Positions 35,889 to 36,405 of a DNA stretch of 36,405 bases are shown here, piece after piece. The notes below the pieces were generated by a model. It was given only the letters and a program-made list of their open reading frames with translations, ran no database searches and had not been told where the DNA came from. Source of the stretch: Pseudomonadota bacterium (GTDB lineage: Bacteria > Pseudomonadota > Gammaproteobacteria > Burkholderiales > Rhodocyclaceae); the NCBI GenBank assembly GCA_018262195.1, contig JAGTRS010000052.1, forward strand, positions 1-36,405. Reading direction: 5' to 3'. Made by a program: the position numbers and the translations under genes. Each line of letters opens with the position of its first letter. Within the stretch, counting starts at the first letter, position 1.

Positions 35889-36200
35889 TCAGTCTTTCGT
35901 GTTCTTGGTGGTGTCGTGCAGGCCACGAATATCGTAATAGCCTAAAAGGTTCGGACGATTGAACGGGGTATACCAGGCCCCTTGGTCCTTGAGAAAACCC
36001 AGCCCGGTATGCGGCTCGTGGATACCACGCAGCGCTTGGCGCTTCCAGGCATCGGCCGGTTCAAAAACCGTGATCACCGGCGCATTCGCCGGTCGTACTG
36101 AAGGATTCAGACCACCGACAAACGCCGAATCGGCGATTGCTGCGGTCAACGGGAAAAACGAGGCAAAAACGAAAACTTGAAACTTCGACAGCTTGATCAT
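35889..36200 (-). CDS. small secreted protein of unknown function
   Basis: Start at 36200 (MIKLSKFQVFVF), with GGAG nine bases upstream; the longer frame would run through a terminator. The 103-residue protein has a Sec signal peptide, probably cut after A23 (TAAIA/DSA), leaving about 80 residues in the periplasm. The mature part is rich in aromatic residues and Pro, with VITVFEPADAWKRQALRGIH and GAWYTPFNRPNLLGYYDIRG. No CxxCH, Cys or known metal motif. I recognise no family. Being tightly coupled to the cytochrome and molybdoenzyme genes, it may be a small subunit or assembly partner of that complex. Confidence 0.75.
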   Translation of the reverse strand: MIKLSKFQVFVFASFFPLTAAIADSAFVGGLNPSVRPANAPVITVFEPADAWKRQALRGIHEPHTGLGFLKDQGAWYTPFNRPNLLGYYDIRGLHDTTKNTKD

Positions 36201-36217
36201 GTTGCGGTGCTCCGCGC

Positions 36218-36251
36218 AAAAAATGGGGCAGGGAAAATCCCCCACCCCATT
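36218..36251 (-). terminator. intrinsic terminator after the Met-rich repeat gene
   Basis: On the minus strand AATGGGG pairs with CCCCATT (7 bp) around an inner G-run/C-run, followed by a run of six T. It lies 15 bases after the Met-rich gene stop and before the ribosome site of the small secreted-protein gene. It would limit, not necessarily block, read-through, letting the Met-rich protein be made in excess over the enzyme. Confidence 0.7.
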
Positions 36252-36266
36252 CGGGGGACAGGAGAC

Positions 36267-36405
36267 TTACTTCTTGCCTTCCATACCACCCATACCAGAC
36301 ATACCTTTCTGGCCTTCCATGCCAGACATGCCCTTCTGGCCCTGCATGCCGCTCATGCCCTTCTGGCCTTCCATACCGGACATGCCACCCATACCGGACA
36401 TACCC
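36267..36405 (-). CDS. Met-rich Gly-X-Y repeat protein, C-terminal end (cut by window edge)
   Basis: I translated the last 45 codons before the TAA at 36267-36269; the N-terminus lies beyond the window. Every third residue is Gly: 15 consecutive Gly-X-Y triplets, with Met at X in 11, built largely on a nine-residue unit GMSGM(E/Q)GQK. It ends GMGGMEGKK. The triplet pattern is collagen-like in form but has no Pro. Methionines spaced every three residues recall copper-binding Met motifs and Met-rich oxidant sinks such as MrpX. Whether a signal peptide exists cannot be seen. It precedes a molybdoenzyme operon on the same strand, separated by a terminator. Function is not known. Confidence 0.8.
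   Translation of the reverse strand, partial: GMSGMGGMSGMEGQKGMSGMQGQKGMSGMEGQKGMSGMGGMEGKK
36270..36404 (-). repeat. tandem repeat encoding Gly-Met-rich triplets (9-base, 27-base higher order)
   Basis: The DNA repeats with a 9-base period (Gly-X-Y codons) and a clearer 27-base period for GMSGM(E/Q)GQK; three such units are visible, flanked by GMSGMGGM variants. Synonymous codons differ between units (GGT/GGC, TCC/AGC/TCT), so the repeat is maintained at protein level and is not a recent DNA expansion. Confidence 0.85.

Noticed and set aside
36267..36405. CRISPR-like or satellite repeat at the right edge
   Set aside because: The periodicity is 9/27 bases in a single open frame with synonymous variation; it is coding repeat, not spacer-repeat DNA.

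Overview
The window looks like chromosome of a betaproteobacterium, most likely in the Rhodocyclales (Dechloromonas/Azonexus-like). This rests on inference from moderate-to-high GC, a DUF3579 gene of betaproteobacterial type, the minor-pilin/ispH gene neighbourhood, many c-di-GMP and two-component proteins, and a periplasmic molybdoenzyme with a multiheme cytochrome. No species was identified. No tRNA, rRNA, CRISPR array, insertion sequence or prophage was seen, and coding density is high. No stretch over 300 bases lacks a gene. The largest gaps are 2663-2912, 11304-11531 and 30873-31062; the first holds a hairpin-T-tract and a promoter, and I could assign nothing in the other two.

Region 1 (1-3543): an arginine operon read leftward, argD-argF-argG (argG cut by the window edge), with an intrinsic-terminator-like hairpin just before argD. 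Divergent from it is a DUF3579 gene, which shares a bidirectional terminator with rpsT.

Region 2 (3651-12215): a minor-pilin operon read leftward, pilE-fimT/fimU-pilV-pilW-pilX-pilY1, with visibly more AT-rich codon use than its flanks. A TonB-like protein gene is divergent from pilE. PilY1 carries a duplicated domain of about 105 residues inside its von Willebrand A region.

Region 3 (12220-21803): the ribF-ileS-lspA-fkpB-ispH housekeeping operon, a diguanylate cyclase gene, tsaE-amiC, and divergent queG. TsaE appears to lack a conserved motif of about eight residues.

Region 4 (21939-30872): a signalling block. One REC-histidine kinase gene on the + strand converges on a six-gene minus-strand operon. 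That operon encodes PAS-GGDEF-EAL-REC, a 62-residue protein, an HDOD protein, a hemerythrin-PAS histidine kinase, REC-HD-GYP and a stand-alone REC. Four of its five junctions are overlaps. The likely logic is that a diiron hemerythrin sensor kinase feeds response regulators that make or degrade c-di-GMP.

Region 5 (31063-36405): a periplasmic respiratory or detoxification operon, read leftward. In order it holds a Met-rich Gly-X-Y repeat protein (cut by the window edge), a terminator, a small secreted protein, a membrane-anchored pentaheme cytochrome c, a Tat-exported DmsA-like molybdoenzyme, a four-cluster ferredoxin subunit and a TorD-type chaperone. The molybdoenzyme has His where the third Cys of its FeS motif is expected, and no DmsC/NrfD membrane subunit is present. 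The substrate is unknown. This operon and the hemerythrin/c-di-GMP operon are the most interesting parts of the window.
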